DNA from: Gilvimarinus agarilyticus
GTDB taxonomy: Bacteria > Pseudomonadota > Gammaproteobacteria > Pseudomonadales > Cellvibrionaceae
Assembly (NCBI RefSeq): GCF_000832015.1
Contig: NZ_JXCJ01000001.1
Coordinates: forward strand, 2,166,225 to 2,230,224
DNA: 64,000 nucleotides
Reading direction: 5' to 3'
Every line of letters begins with the position of its first letter. Within the stretch, counting starts at the first letter, position 1. Below the pieces are notes generated by a model that saw nothing but the letters and a program-made list of their open reading frames with translations, had not been told where the DNA came from and searched no databases. The position numbers were made by a program, and so were the translations under genes. Positions 1-7,483 of this stretch are shown in pieces.

Positions 1-111
1 CTTACCCCCTAAAATCGGCTTCCGTTCGGCTCAGTCGCAGGGGCCCAAAGGCGGCGCTCCGTAGCGCGTTTCGATTGGCGGGTGCGTTCCCAGTTGCGGC
101 AGAATACTCTG

Positions 112-139
112 TTCGAAATTATGCTATATTTGGTATAAA
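112..139 (+). promoter_or_regulatory. Possible promoter of the XRE gene
   Basis: TTCGAA at 112-117 and TATAAA at 134-139 are separated by 16 bp and lie 35 bp before the XRE start codon. Bases 1-111 show no open frame I can support. In HigBA-type modules a toxin gene often precedes such a regulator, but none is visible here. Weak, sequence-only evidence. Confidence 0.35.
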
Positions 140-173
140 ATTGACGGGGATTAAGTCGAAAAGGTTTAGTTAA

Positions 174-503
174 ATGCGTGCCGATAAACGCAAAGAATTA
201 GAGGCTACTGGCTGGACAGTTGGTGATGCAAGCGATTTTCTCGGGTTAACGCCCGAAGAGTCAGCTTATATTGATATGAAAATATCGCTCGGTAACGCTT
301 TAAGAGAGCGTCGAAAAAGCCAGCAAATAAGTCAGGTGGCGCTTGCCAAGCGGGTAAAGTCTAGCCAGTCGCGCATTGCCAAAATGGAGGCCGGCGATCC
401 GAGCGTGTCGATTGATGCGTTGATTAAGTCATTGTTGGCTTTGGGTGCTTCCTCGATGGAGCTGTCTAAGGCTATTTGCAATGCTGACTCGCAAGTGGCT
501 TAA
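174..503 (+). CDS. XRE-family helix-turn-helix regulator, antitoxin-like
   Basis: A 109-residue protein with one Cro/C1-type helix-turn-helix at about residues 38-92 (ISLGNALRERR, then SQVALAKRVKSSQSRIAKMEAG, then VSIDALIKSLLALGAS). The 35-residue N-terminal lead-in and overall size resemble HigA/MqsA-like antitoxins and small phage-type repressors. It would bind DNA as a dimer and probably autoregulates. No toxin gene is adjacent: upstream is non-coding to the window edge, and downstream lies a convergent membrane-protein gene. It could be an orphan antitoxin, or its partner may lie before the window. The fold call is firm; the antitoxin role is inference. Confidence 0.75.
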   Translation: MRADKRKELEATGWTVGDASDFLGLTPEESAYIDMKISLGNALRERRKSQQISQVALAKRVKSSQSRIAKMEAGDPSVSIDALIKSLLALGASSMELSKAICNADSQVA

Positions 504-592
504 AGAATGGCAACCATTTGAGAGCTTCGACTGGTTCGTTTAGTTATCCTGAATTGTGGAAACTGTCCCCGAAATTTCCATATCGCAACCAC

Positions 593-1432
593 CTAAGATC
601 GACCATGTCTCAATATAGACATATGCTCTTCCAGTATATTCTTTTTGTGATTAAACACTCTCAAGTCTGCATAGGGGTCAAACTCCACTACATATTGAAT
701 GAGCGCAATAGCTCCCACGAGATCCGACAAGCGATTCCCAAAGATGCTCCTTAAACCATCAGGAATAGGTAAAAGCCCCTGTGTTACCATAAAGAAGTTT
801 CTAGGTCCGTCCAGCTCCACATCTTCAAGTATAAGATCGCAAAAACTTTCAACCCCATCGATAATTTCTTGTGTTCGTTCCTCGTACCATTCTTGAGGTC
901 TTTGTTTTTCCTCTAGGAGCTTCTCCAGCGCACCATTAATCCAACTTAATTCGTATTCACATCCTCCTAGGAAGTTTTCACAGACGTCGGCTGTCCCATA
1001 AAGAACAGACGGAAAAAATTTTTGATAAAGTTTGCTTGAAGAGTAACTTTTTACTCTTTCAGACTTCCACCCATCCATATAAACCCTAAATTCCTTGAGG
1101 TGGGTGTAGTAGTTAGTAATGGTGGACTGGTGCGCGAACTGCTTGGAGCGGTGATGCGTGGCCATAAGAGCCAACGTGGCTGCCGTAAAAGCCAGCATGC
1201 CAAGGGGCACCTTCATTAAGTTGATAAAGAAGTAATTGAGGCAGTTTGGCGACCAACACCTATCAAACTCCCATGCGGACCACAGAAAGCCACCAGCAGA
1301 TATAGCGAAAAGCGCCAGGCCGATCCCTACTACCCAGCGAACAACCGGTAACTCAAAGAACCCTTTACCTGGGTCAAATACCTGCCTTTCCACTAGCCCT
1401 TCCCTCCAGCGATACTCGTGCCAGCTTGCCAC
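593..1432 (-). CDS. Hypothetical two-TM protein with large cytoplasmic domain
   Basis: A 279-residue protein with a GTG start. Two hydrophobic segments (about residues 30-51 and 70-90) flank a short Cys-containing loop (DRCWSPNC). A roughly 185-residue soluble, charged C-terminal part follows. After TM2 comes a pattern rich in H/R/Q/N (HHRSKQFAHQ, then TNYYTHLKEFRVYM). That pattern recalls small membrane effectors seen beside retrons and in other predicted anti-phage modules, but I cannot assign a family. The gene overlaps the upstream membrane gene by 40 bp on the same strand, so the two are very likely co-translated. The region is more AT-rich than its surroundings, which suggests acquired DNA. 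Function unknown. Confidence 0.6.
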   Translation of the reverse strand: MASWHEYRWREGLVERQVFDPGKGFFELPVVRWVVGIGLALFAISAGGFLWSAWEFDRCWSPNCLNYFFINLMKVPLGMLAFTAATLALMATHHRSKQFAHQSTITNYYTHLKEFRVYMDGWKSERVKSYSSSKLYQKFFPSVLYGTADVCENFLGGCEYELSWINGALEKLLEEKQRPQEWYEERTQEIIDGVESFCDLILEDVELDGPRNFFMVTQGLLPIPDGLRSIFGNRLSDLVGAIALIQYVVEFDPYADLRVFNHKKNILEEHMSILRHGRS

Positions 1433-1833
1433 ATCAGCCCACCGTAGCCTGAAATAAGCGTTCCTAGAATCAGTAGCGCAATAGTTATGATTTGCCTTTT
1501 ACGCCACTGCGGAATGAACCTGCGATTTAGAATCTCATCGATGAGAACGCACATAGGCGCAATTGTGGGAATGAGATCTTTAGCCTTCGCCAACCGATAC
1601 TCCATGTATATAGCAAACGCTACCAGCATCACACCACTCTGCATAAACCAGCTGCTAATCGGCTGGGAGGATGGCGTGAACGCAATCACTATAAACTCAA
1701 ATACTACCATCGCCACTAAAGTAATTGTCCAAGCCTTAAACTCCTTCTGAATCAGAGCGGTATCATGGTCCATTTCAGCCATAGCCTTTTCGCTCAACCT
1801 AGCAACCATGCTATCAATCTCACTATCATTCAT
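1393..1833 (-). CDS. Hypothetical small membrane protein
   Basis: A 146-residue protein. An acidic N-terminal helix (residues 1-30) is followed by hydrophobic segments at about 33-53, 63-80 and 113-133, with a positively charged loop (RRFIPQWRKRQ) before the last one. Its 3' end overlaps the start of the 279-residue membrane protein by 40 bp, and a third gene remnant lies 33 bp upstream on the same strand. Together these suggest a multi-gene membrane operon. No family recognised. The operon's original promoter is probably gone because an IS110-type element sits immediately upstream. Confidence 0.6.
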   Translation of the reverse strand: MNDSEIDSMVARLSEKAMAEMDHDTALIQKEFKAWTITLVAMVVFEFIVIAFTPSSQPISSWFMQSGVMLVAFAIYMEYRLAKAKDLIPTIAPMCVLIDEILNRRFIPQWRKRQIITIALLILGTLISGYGGLMWQAGTSIAGGKG

Positions 1834-1866
1834 CTCACTTGGTTCCCAATCCTAAAAGAACCAAGT

Positions 1867-2040
1867 CTACTGAAGAAACCTAACCCGTGCTAGCGCACCC
1901 GCCATTCTGAATATAGTTCCAACCACCCCACAAAACAGTACCACTACTATAGCCATAACCGCCCGAAACCGGTCGTTATTCTGCCGGTAAGGTATGCTGG
2001 TGCTTTCGAAAACTGAGGACGGTTCACAACAAGGCTGGGC
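1867..2040 (-). pseudogene. 3' remnant of a membrane-protein gene cut by the IS element
   Basis: An open stretch of 57 codons plus TAG has no good start of its own for the whole length. It begins right after an in-frame TGA at 2041-2043, a few bases from the IS inverted repeat. The translation has a polar lead, then a clear membrane segment beginning MAIVVVLFCGVVGTIF, and a basic end (RVRFLQ). An internal ATG would give a 29-residue peptide. Position, strand and the 33-bp gap to the next gene suggest the tail of the first gene in the operon. No matching 5' part is visible on the far side of the element (3426-3680 is stop-rich on this strand), so a deletion or complex insertion is likely. Confidence 0.5.
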
Positions 2041-2046
2041 TCATAT

Positions 2047-2058
2047 ATGGTCCGCCCC
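2047..2058. repeat. IS terminal inverted repeat (distal to transposase start)
   Basis: ATGGTCCGCCCC, the exact reverse complement of 3414-3425. It lies on the transposase-stop side of the element. Confidence 0.85.
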
Positions 2059-2303
2059 GTATTGCAAGATAAAATGTCTCGTAATCGTAAAAAGGTTGCT
2101 TCCATATATCCGGCCTTTGGATGAGGTTATTTAAACCTCTGGCCCTGATGGAATTCGCGCCTATCTGTCTCATCAAGTCTTCGGCTTCTAATGAGCCCGA
2201 GACCCCAGCAGACTTACTGATAGACAGGTATTACCTTTTTTGCCATCACTTGAACTGTATCTACGCAACTCGTTGATAACAGCTTGCTGTTAAATTCTTT
2301 GCA
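2059..2303 (-). ncRNA. Putative guide (bridge/seek) RNA region of the IS element
   Basis: Non-coding stretch between the transposase stop and the inverted repeat, rich in short inverted repeats. TAACAGC and GCTGTTA pair at 2277-2292. GAGGTT/AACCTC at 2123-2139 is nested inside GGCC/GGCC at 2112-2144 with an asymmetric internal loop. CTGTCT at 2165-2170 can pair with AGACAG at 2222-2227 around an inner CTCAT/ATGAG pair (2169-2195). Stems interrupted by internal loops match the known architecture of IS110-family guide RNAs, which in the IS1111 group are encoded 3' of the transposase. Exact RNA ends and guide bases cannot be fixed by eye. Confidence 0.55.
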
Positions 2304-3344
2304 CTATGCTGCGCTGGCCTGATATGTAGATTTCTTGCTAAGTAATGCCCAGGCCACTCGTGCATTTTTGTTGGCGACCGCAACGGCTGATATGTTTTTG
2401 CCTCGCCGCCCTTCTAGCTGCGTCACCCATGTACTACGCTTATCTTCATGCTTGTTTGCCACTCTAACCACTGTGCGTCCGCCGTGTATGAGCAGCGTTC
2501 GTAAATAAGTGTCTCCGCGCTTACTAATACCTAGTAACGTGGGCTTGCCTCCAGTGGAGTGCTGCCGAGGCACTAACCCCAGCCAGGCCGCTAATTCCCG
2601 ACCATTTTTAAAGACGCTAATGTCGCCGATGGATGCCACCATCGCCGTTGCGCTAAGCAGCCCCACACCCGGAATACCCAAAAGACGTTGGCAGTCTTCA
2701 TTCTGGACACAGAGCGATTCAAGCTTGATTTCTAGGGTTTTAATCCGCGCATCCAGATGAACCATTTCATCGTAGAGATTGGCCAGAAGCTCTCGAAACA
2801 TAACGGTTAATTCATTATCGGCATCTTCTAGTATCAGCGGTATCGACTTTCTAACGTAAGCAATCCCCTGCGGAATGATAAGGCCGTACTCCATCAGTAA
2901 GCCGCGGATCTGGTTGGCTTGCGCGGTTCGTCGAGCAACAGCTTGGCTCCTGATGCGGTGCAAGCTTTGGATGTCTTGCTGCTCAAGACTTTTCGCAGGC
3001 ACAAAACGCATCGACGGCCTCTGCACCGCCTCACATATTGCTTCGGCATCGGCAGCATCATTTTTATTGGACTTCACATAAGGCTTTACAAATTGTGGGG
3101 CAATCATATGCACAGTGTGGCCGAATTTCTCAAATACCCGAACCCAGTGGTTTGCGCCACCACAGGCCTCTATGCCAATGGTGCAAGCTGGGAGTTGAGC
3201 GATAAAGCTGTAAAGATCTTTCCTGGATAACCTCTTTTTCAATACAGTTTTTCCACCGGTATCCACGCCGTGAAGCTGGAAGCTTTGCTTTGCCAGGTCA
3301 ATGCCTAACACCGCCACGTCATTTTTTAGGGTATGATTACTCAT
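2304..3344 (-). CDS. IS110-family RNA-guided transposase (IS1111 type)
   Basis: A 346-residue recombinase beginning MSNHTLKNDVAVLGIDLAK. A possible extension to 3380 is less likely because GTGGAG lies 6 bp before this ATG. The N-terminal RuvC-like DEDD domain shows D16 (GIDLAK), E59 (GIEACGG) and D96/D99 (KNDAADAEAI). A coiled linker is followed by the C-terminal Tnp domain with LLGIPGVGLLSA and the serine region PRQHSTGGK, where S263 is the likely nucleophile. All catalytic positions are present, so the enzyme appears functional. It acts as a site-specific DNA recombinase that cuts and joins top and bottom strands under RNA guidance. It is the only gene of the element. Confidence 0.93.
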   Translation of the reverse strand: MSNHTLKNDVAVLGIDLAKQSFQLHGVDTGGKTVLKKRLSRKDLYSFIAQLPACTIGIEACGGANHWVRVFEKFGHTVHMIAPQFVKPYVKSNKNDAADAEAICEAVQRPSMRFVPAKSLEQQDIQSLHRIRSQAVARRTAQANQIRGLLMEYGLIIPQGIAYVRKSIPLILEDADNELTVMFRELLANLYDEMVHLDARIKTLEIKLESLCVQNEDCQRLLGIPGVGLLSATAMVASIGDISVFKNGRELAAWLGLVPRQHSTGGKPTLLGISKRGDTYLRTLLIHGGRTVVRVANKHEDKRSTWVTQLEGRRGKNISAVAVANKNARVAWALLSKKSTYQASAA

Positions 3345-3413
3345 GGTCTGCTCCACTCTTTTTGATGTCTGTTCGCACACACATCATGGCTCATTCGAAG
3401 CCGTATTGGGAGT

Positions 3414-3425
3414 GGGGCGGACCAT
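3414..3425. repeat. IS terminal inverted repeat (transposase-start side)
   Basis: GGGGCGGACCAT, the exact reverse complement of 2047-2058. Confidence 0.85.
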
Positions 3426-3681
3426 TCCATTAGGTCTTGAATTGGGCATTCCGGAGACCTCGTCACCCCCGTTACTCGTTACCCGTCAACCGGGGGGCAG
3501 TTAATTATTTAGGCTGCGCTGTTCCCAGTCTCGGTTCGAGCAAAAATGACCACAGACAAAACCGACACGAGCCACACGCCCTCACGACAAGCTTAACCCT
3601 TTAAACTTCCGTCTTTACCTTGACAGAGTCTCGGTAAAAAGCGGAAGCTAACACACCACACATATCTTCGTAAGAGCCCCC

Positions 3682-4641
3682 GTGAACGACAGTAATCTAC
3701 TATCCACCTTTATCTTTTCGGTATCGGTAAGCACACCTATTTTCTTGATGATTGCCCTAGGCGCGGTATTGCGCCGTGTGAGCCTGATAGATGAGGCATT
3801 TATCAACACCGCGTCACGTTTGGTTTTTTCCGTTGGGCTGCCCGTGCTGTTATTTTTCAGTAACGCTAGCGCGGATTTTGGCTCGGCTACCGATGGTCGC
3901 ATTATGATCGCCGTGGTCACCGGTGCTCTGCTCGTTTTTATATTGAGCTTTGCCACGGCCGGCTGGTTTGTGCGCGATAAAAAAGACCGAGGGGTACTTA
4001 CCCAGGCGGCCTTTCGCGGAAACCTGATTATTATCGGTCTGGCGTACTGCGCGAATGCCTATGGAGAAAAAGGAATCGCTATGGCGGCTCTGCCGTTGGC
4101 CGTCACCATCGTGCTGTACAACATATTATCCGTAGTAGCTCTCAACCGAGACCTGGACGGCGAGCGTGGTTTTCGCGGCGTATTTACGGCCATTGCGCGC
4201 AATCCTTTGATTATCGGCATTGTCGCTGGGCTGATTTACGGCGCTTGGGGGCCGTCTATTGCCGAGCCCGTGCGGCGGGCGGGAGGCTATCTGGGAGACA
4301 TGTCTCTGCCACTGGCGCTGTTGTGCGTTGGAGGATCGCTTAGCATGAAATCGCTGGGCAAAATGGGCGACGGTGTGCTGGCTGCTAGCTGCTGGAAGCT
4401 ATTGGTCTCGCCAGCAATAGCGGTGACGCTGGCGCTACTATTGGGGCTAAAGGGAGATGCGGTCGCGGTGGTCTTTTTATTGGCGGCCGCACCCACCGCG
4501 ACAGTAAGCTTTGTCATGGTGCGCGGCATGGGCGGAAATGCCGCTCTTGCGGCGACTATGATTGTACAGACAACGCTGTTCGGCTTGGTGAGCCTTACCA
4601 TCGGGCTGTGGCTTGTCGAGGCGTTTGCTCCTACGCTGTAA
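3682..4641 (+). CDS. AEC-family membrane transporter
   Basis: A 319-residue polytopic protein with a GTG start. About ten hydrophobic segments run along the whole length, split by a short hydrophilic centre (ALNRDLDGERG, about residue 155). The repeat pattern and motifs such as GAVLRRVSLID near the N-terminus and GLPVLLFFSNAS fit the auxin efflux carrier (AEC/Mem_trans) family. In bacteria these usually export small organic acids such as malate or other carboxylates. No neighbouring metabolic gene hints at the substrate. It is transcribed alone, away from the insertion sequence. Confidence 0.85.
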   Translation: MNDSNLLSTFIFSVSVSTPIFLMIALGAVLRRVSLIDEAFINTASRLVFSVGLPVLLFFSNASADFGSATDGRIMIAVVTGALLVFILSFATAGWFVRDKKDRGVLTQAAFRGNLIIIGLAYCANAYGEKGIAMAALPLAVTIVLYNILSVVALNRDLDGERGFRGVFTAIARNPLIIGIVAGLIYGAWGPSIAEPVRRAGGYLGDMSLPLALLCVGGSLSMKSLGKMGDGVLAASCWKLLVSPAIAVTLALLLGLKGDAVAVVFLLAAAPTATVSFVMVRGMGGNAALAATMIVQTTLFGLVSLTIGLWLVEAFAPTL

Positions 4642-4797
4642 AACATCCACCGAGATCTTTTCGACCCAGGGTGCCCCACGTCTTCTAGCGGCTCGCCGAG
4701 CTTTCCGGTACCCTTTTTAGCCTGCCTACAGGCGTAGACGCGCTTGACGACGGGATACCCCGAACCGAAAACCAGAACAAACCACAGAAAATTCTAT

Positions 4798-5331
4798 ATG
4801 CGCAAAGTAAACGTTATCGGAACCAGTGGTACAGGGAAAACTACTTTCGCAATCGCGCTTGCCGAGCGGCTTGGTTGTCCGGTCATTCATATGGATGCGC
4901 TGTTCTGGAAGCCGGGATGGACGGAGAGCGAGGACGAGGAGTTTTTTGCCAAGCTTGAGCAAGTGCTTTGCTGCGATAGATGGGTGTTGGATGGCAATTA
5001 CAGCCGGAGCCAGCCGGTGAAATGGCAAGATGTGGACACGATCATCTGGTTGGATTTCAGTTTTACCCGAACCTTTGTTCAGGCATTAAAGCGCGCTATT
5101 GGGCGAATATGGATGCAGGAAGAGCTTTGGCCTGATACAGGTAACCGCGAAAGTCTTCGCCTGCTTTTCTCACGGCACTCAATCATACTTTGGACGCTGC
5201 GTATGTACCCAAAAAACAAAAAACGCTACGCGAATTTAATGAACGACCCCCAATACGCGCATATTACATTCGTTCGCCTACAGAGTCCGAGCGAATGCCG
5301 TACCTATATTGAGTCGGCGAGAACGGATTAA
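4798..5331 (+). CDS. P-loop NTPase, adenylate-kinase-like (FlaR-type)
   Basis: A 177-residue cytoplasmic protein. The ATG at 4798 (MRKVNVIG) is preferred over the in-frame TTG at 4744 because the P-loop GTSGTGKTT then falls at residues 8-16, as usual for this family. The family has a Walker A, a substrate-like IHMDALFWKPGW motif, and a DTIIWLDF Walker-B-like strand. These are shared with proteins annotated as DNA topology modulation protein FlaR or adenylate-kinase-related ATPase. The true substrate is unknown, and the DNA-topology label comes from an old genetic observation. Single-gene unit, unrelated to its neighbours. Confidence 0.8.
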   Translation: MRKVNVIGTSGTGKTTFAIALAERLGCPVIHMDALFWKPGWTESEDEEFFAKLEQVLCCDRWVLDGNYSRSQPVKWQDVDTIIWLDFSFTRTFVQALKRAIGRIWMQEELWPDTGNRESLRLLFSRHSIILWTLRMYPKNKKRYANLMNDPQYAHITFVRLQSPSECRTYIESARTD

Positions 5332-5444
5332 GGGAAGTAGGGCCTGAGGGATCAGGGCTTGGCTGGCGTAGAGTCGGGGTTACAAAGTATCTGAGCTATG
5401 CCTTGGATTTCAAAAAAACTTAAACCAGAAGCCCTTTATTGAGT

Positions 5445-5474
5445 TGCCTCTGCCGCCAAACGGCGGCAAAGGCA
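5445..5474. repeat. GC-rich hairpin after the GH43 gene
   Basis: TGCCTCTGCCGCC, loop AAAC, then GGCGGCAAAGGCA. This is a 13-position stem with a single C-A mismatch. It sits just past the GH43 stop codon (5487) but has no T-run on either strand, so it may stabilise the mRNA end rather than act as an intrinsic terminator. Confidence 0.5.
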
Positions 5475-5486
5475 GTTCACAACGCA

Positions 5487-7202
5487 TCAATCCGTACAAT
5501 AAAGCCCAATCAAAGTCCCGACAAAACCACCCGTCACGTTGGTGCTGAGAATGGTGGCGTCTACGCCCTCGGCGAGCGTGTGCTGCGTACCATTTACCTC
5601 GTAGCTTGCCTGCATTTGTCCAGCGTCGAACGCGAGCGTCAGGGTTACTTCCCCTGAGCTGGAAACTGGCATGGCATCGATCAGCTCGTCTTCAGCCGAT
5701 CCGTTTCTGCGGTAAAGCGCTACTTGTTTTTTACCATCGAGTTGGGTGACGCCCAGGAACATTAAGTACTGGTCGTTTTGCACGGCGGCAAGGCCTGCCA
5801 TTTCGCCTTCAGCGGTCGGGTCAAAGGTGACCGTGGTGGAAATATCGGCAATATGGTGTTGTTGGCGGCGCCCGACGAAAGAGGGTACAGCATTCAAGTC
5901 ACCAAGCCCGCCTCGGCAAGCCAGCGAGAGAGCGCCGTTTGCTACTTGATAAAAGTCGTCTTGCGGGTCGCGAATACCCATCCAGCTTACCGAGAGCGTA
6001 TCCCCGTCAAAGTCGTCGGTGTAACTGAAGTCACCGGAGGTGGGGACGTCGGGTTGCGGCTGCTCGGGTAGCGCCGGCTTTTGCATGGCAAAAGGGATGC
6101 GCTCGCCTTGCGGCAACATGTAGGGCCAATCGTTTTCCCAGCGCACGGGTAGCAGGAAGGTCTCGCGGCCGATATTGAACATGTCGTGGTCGTAGGGGCG
6201 GATGGCGAGGAAGGTGGCCCACCAGTCGCCGTTGGGCAACTGAACAAACTTGGCGTGGCCGGCAGCAATGATGGGGTCTTCGCGTTCAAAGTCCAAATCA
6301 CGCTGGGTTAAGATCGGGTTGTGGTCGGCAGGCTTGTAAGGGCCCCAGACATTGTCGGCGCGAAAGATGGTTTGCGAGTGCTGGATGCTGGTGCCACCTT
6401 CGGCCGCGGTGATGTAGTAGTAGCCATTGCGCTTGATGATGTGCGGCCCTTCAATCCACACGGGCTGTTCGGTGATGTCCACACCGCCGTTAATCAGCTG
6501 CTTGCGCTCGCCCACCATTGTCAGGTTTTTCCAGTCGAACTCCTGGATCCAGATGGCGCGGTGGCCGTCGTAGCGGGGCTCTTCGTTGGGGGCGCCGTTG
6601 TTGAGGATATAGGCTCTGCCGTCGTCGGCCCAGTAAATAGAGGGATCAATGCCCTCAAAGCCCAGCCAGTGCGGATCGGACCAAGGGCCGGTGGGTTTAT
6701 CGGCGGTCATCACGAAGTTGCCTTTACAGTCCACGCAGGTGGATGTCAGATAGTAGGTGCCGTCGTGATAGGAAAGATCGGGCGCGAAGATACCGCGCGA
6801 AACGTTAAGGCCCGAGAAGTCGAATTGCTCCGGGCGATCAATAGCGTTGTCGATTTGAGTCCAGTTAACCAAATCTTTCGAGTGATAAATGGGTAGCCCC
6901 GGAAAATGTGTGAACGAGGAGGTCACCACATAGTAGTCGTCACCCACCCGAGCTACGGTAGGGTCGGGGGCGTAGCCCGAAATAATCGGGTTGCGGAACT
7001 CTCCTTTGCCGACGGTGACTTCCTCCTGAGACTGGCCCTGATAGGAAAACTGGGTGAATGTGGCGGCCTTTTGCCCTGCGGACGCTTGGCTGGCGGCCTG
7101 ACCCGCGTGTGACGTACCACTTTGCGGGTTATCGCCCGGGGCGTTGCAGCCAGCGAGAGTGGCGATAAGCACCACAGCGTTGAGTGCGGACACTTTTCTC
7201 AT
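5487..7202 (-). CDS. Glycoside hydrolase family 43 lipoprotein (beta-xylosidase/arabinofuranosidase type)
   Basis: A 571-residue protein. The ATG at 7202 is chosen because the in-frame TTG at 7217 lies in the GAGGA ribosome-binding site. A type II signal peptide ends in LAGC (Cys19), so it is a lipid-anchored envelope enzyme. The five-bladed GH43 domain (about residues 65-370) shows the base Asp in YAPDPTVAR, the pKa-modulating Asp in GIDPSIYW and the acid Glu in WIEGPHII. A beta-sandwich C-terminal domain (about 390-571), like the GH43 xylosidase C2 domain, completes it. Such enzymes trim xylo-oligosaccharides or arabinose side chains. It is monocistronic and divergent from the next gene, with a palindrome in the shared upstream region. 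Confidence 0.9.
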   Translation of the reverse strand: MRKVSALNAVVLIATLAGCNAPGDNPQSGTSHAGQAASQASAGQKAATFTQFSYQGQSQEEVTVGKGEFRNPIISGYAPDPTVARVGDDYYVVTSSFTHFPGLPIYHSKDLVNWTQIDNAIDRPEQFDFSGLNVSRGIFAPDLSYHDGTYYLTSTCVDCKGNFVMTADKPTGPWSDPHWLGFEGIDPSIYWADDGRAYILNNGAPNEEPRYDGHRAIWIQEFDWKNLTMVGERKQLINGGVDITEQPVWIEGPHIIKRNGYYYITAAEGGTSIQHSQTIFRADNVWGPYKPADHNPILTQRDLDFEREDPIIAAGHAKFVQLPNGDWWATFLAIRPYDHDMFNIGRETFLLPVRWENDWPYMLPQGERIPFAMQKPALPEQPQPDVPTSGDFSYTDDFDGDTLSVSWMGIRDPQDDFYQVANGALSLACRGGLGDLNAVPSFVGRRQQHHIADISTTVTFDPTAEGEMAGLAAVQNDQYLMFLGVTQLDGKKQVALYRRNGSAEDELIDAMPVSSSGEVTLTLAFDAGQMQASYEVNGTQHTLAEGVDATILSTNVTGGFVGTLIGLYCTD

Positions 7203-7296
7203 GCTATTGATCCTCAATGTTCTGATTAACGTTATTCTGCGATATTTTTTAAAATATATTATGATAAATAGATATGGTGCATTTAACTATAACTAT

Positions 7297-7315
7297 TTTG
7301 AGGTGTACACTCAAA
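7297..7315. promoter_or_regulatory. Palindrome upstream of the GH43 gene
   Basis: TTTGAG, centre GTGTACA, then CTCAAA. The 6-bp arms are perfect and the centre contains the self-complementary TGTACA. It lies 95 bp upstream of the GH43 start, in an AT-rich segment (7240-7300) suited to a promoter. It is a candidate operator for a sugar-responsive regulator that is not in the window. Confidence 0.35.
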
Positions 7316-7483
7316 CCCGTTCGGCTCAGGCGGAAGCTGTTGGTGTGAGTCTATAGGCGAGCCGCACGATATTTGGAGTTTAAGTCAGGCCGCGCTGTCG
7401 ACTTAAGCCTAAGTAACATCGAGCGCACAGATTACCCGCCAGAGTAAAATGGATAGCGATAGTTGGATGGAGACGCTTAACAT

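Larger units (their letters stand above)
2047..3425 (-). mobile_element. IS110-family (IS1111-type) insertion sequence
   Basis: The element is delimited by a perfect 12-bp inverted repeat, ATGGTCCGCCCC at 2047-2058 and its complement at 3414-3425, flanking a single transposase gene. Only about 70 bp lie between the transposase start and its proximal repeat. About 245 bp of non-coding DNA lie between the transposase stop and the distal repeat. A long 3' non-coding region plus subterminal repeats is typical of the IS1111 subgroup, whereas the IS110 subgroup carries the long non-coding part 5' of the gene. True ends are expected a few bases outside the repeats, and no target duplication is expected for this family. 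The copy looks intact. Confidence 0.85.

Noticed and set aside
174-1432. XRE regulator and downstream membrane gene as a toxin-antitoxin pair
   Set aside because: The genes are convergent and 89 bp apart, unlike co-transcribed toxin-antitoxin modules.
6321-6896. 191-codon open frame on the plus strand inside the GH43 gene
   Set aside because: Antisense to a clear GH43 domain; the translation is low-complexity V/G-rich with no family motif and no ribosome-binding site.
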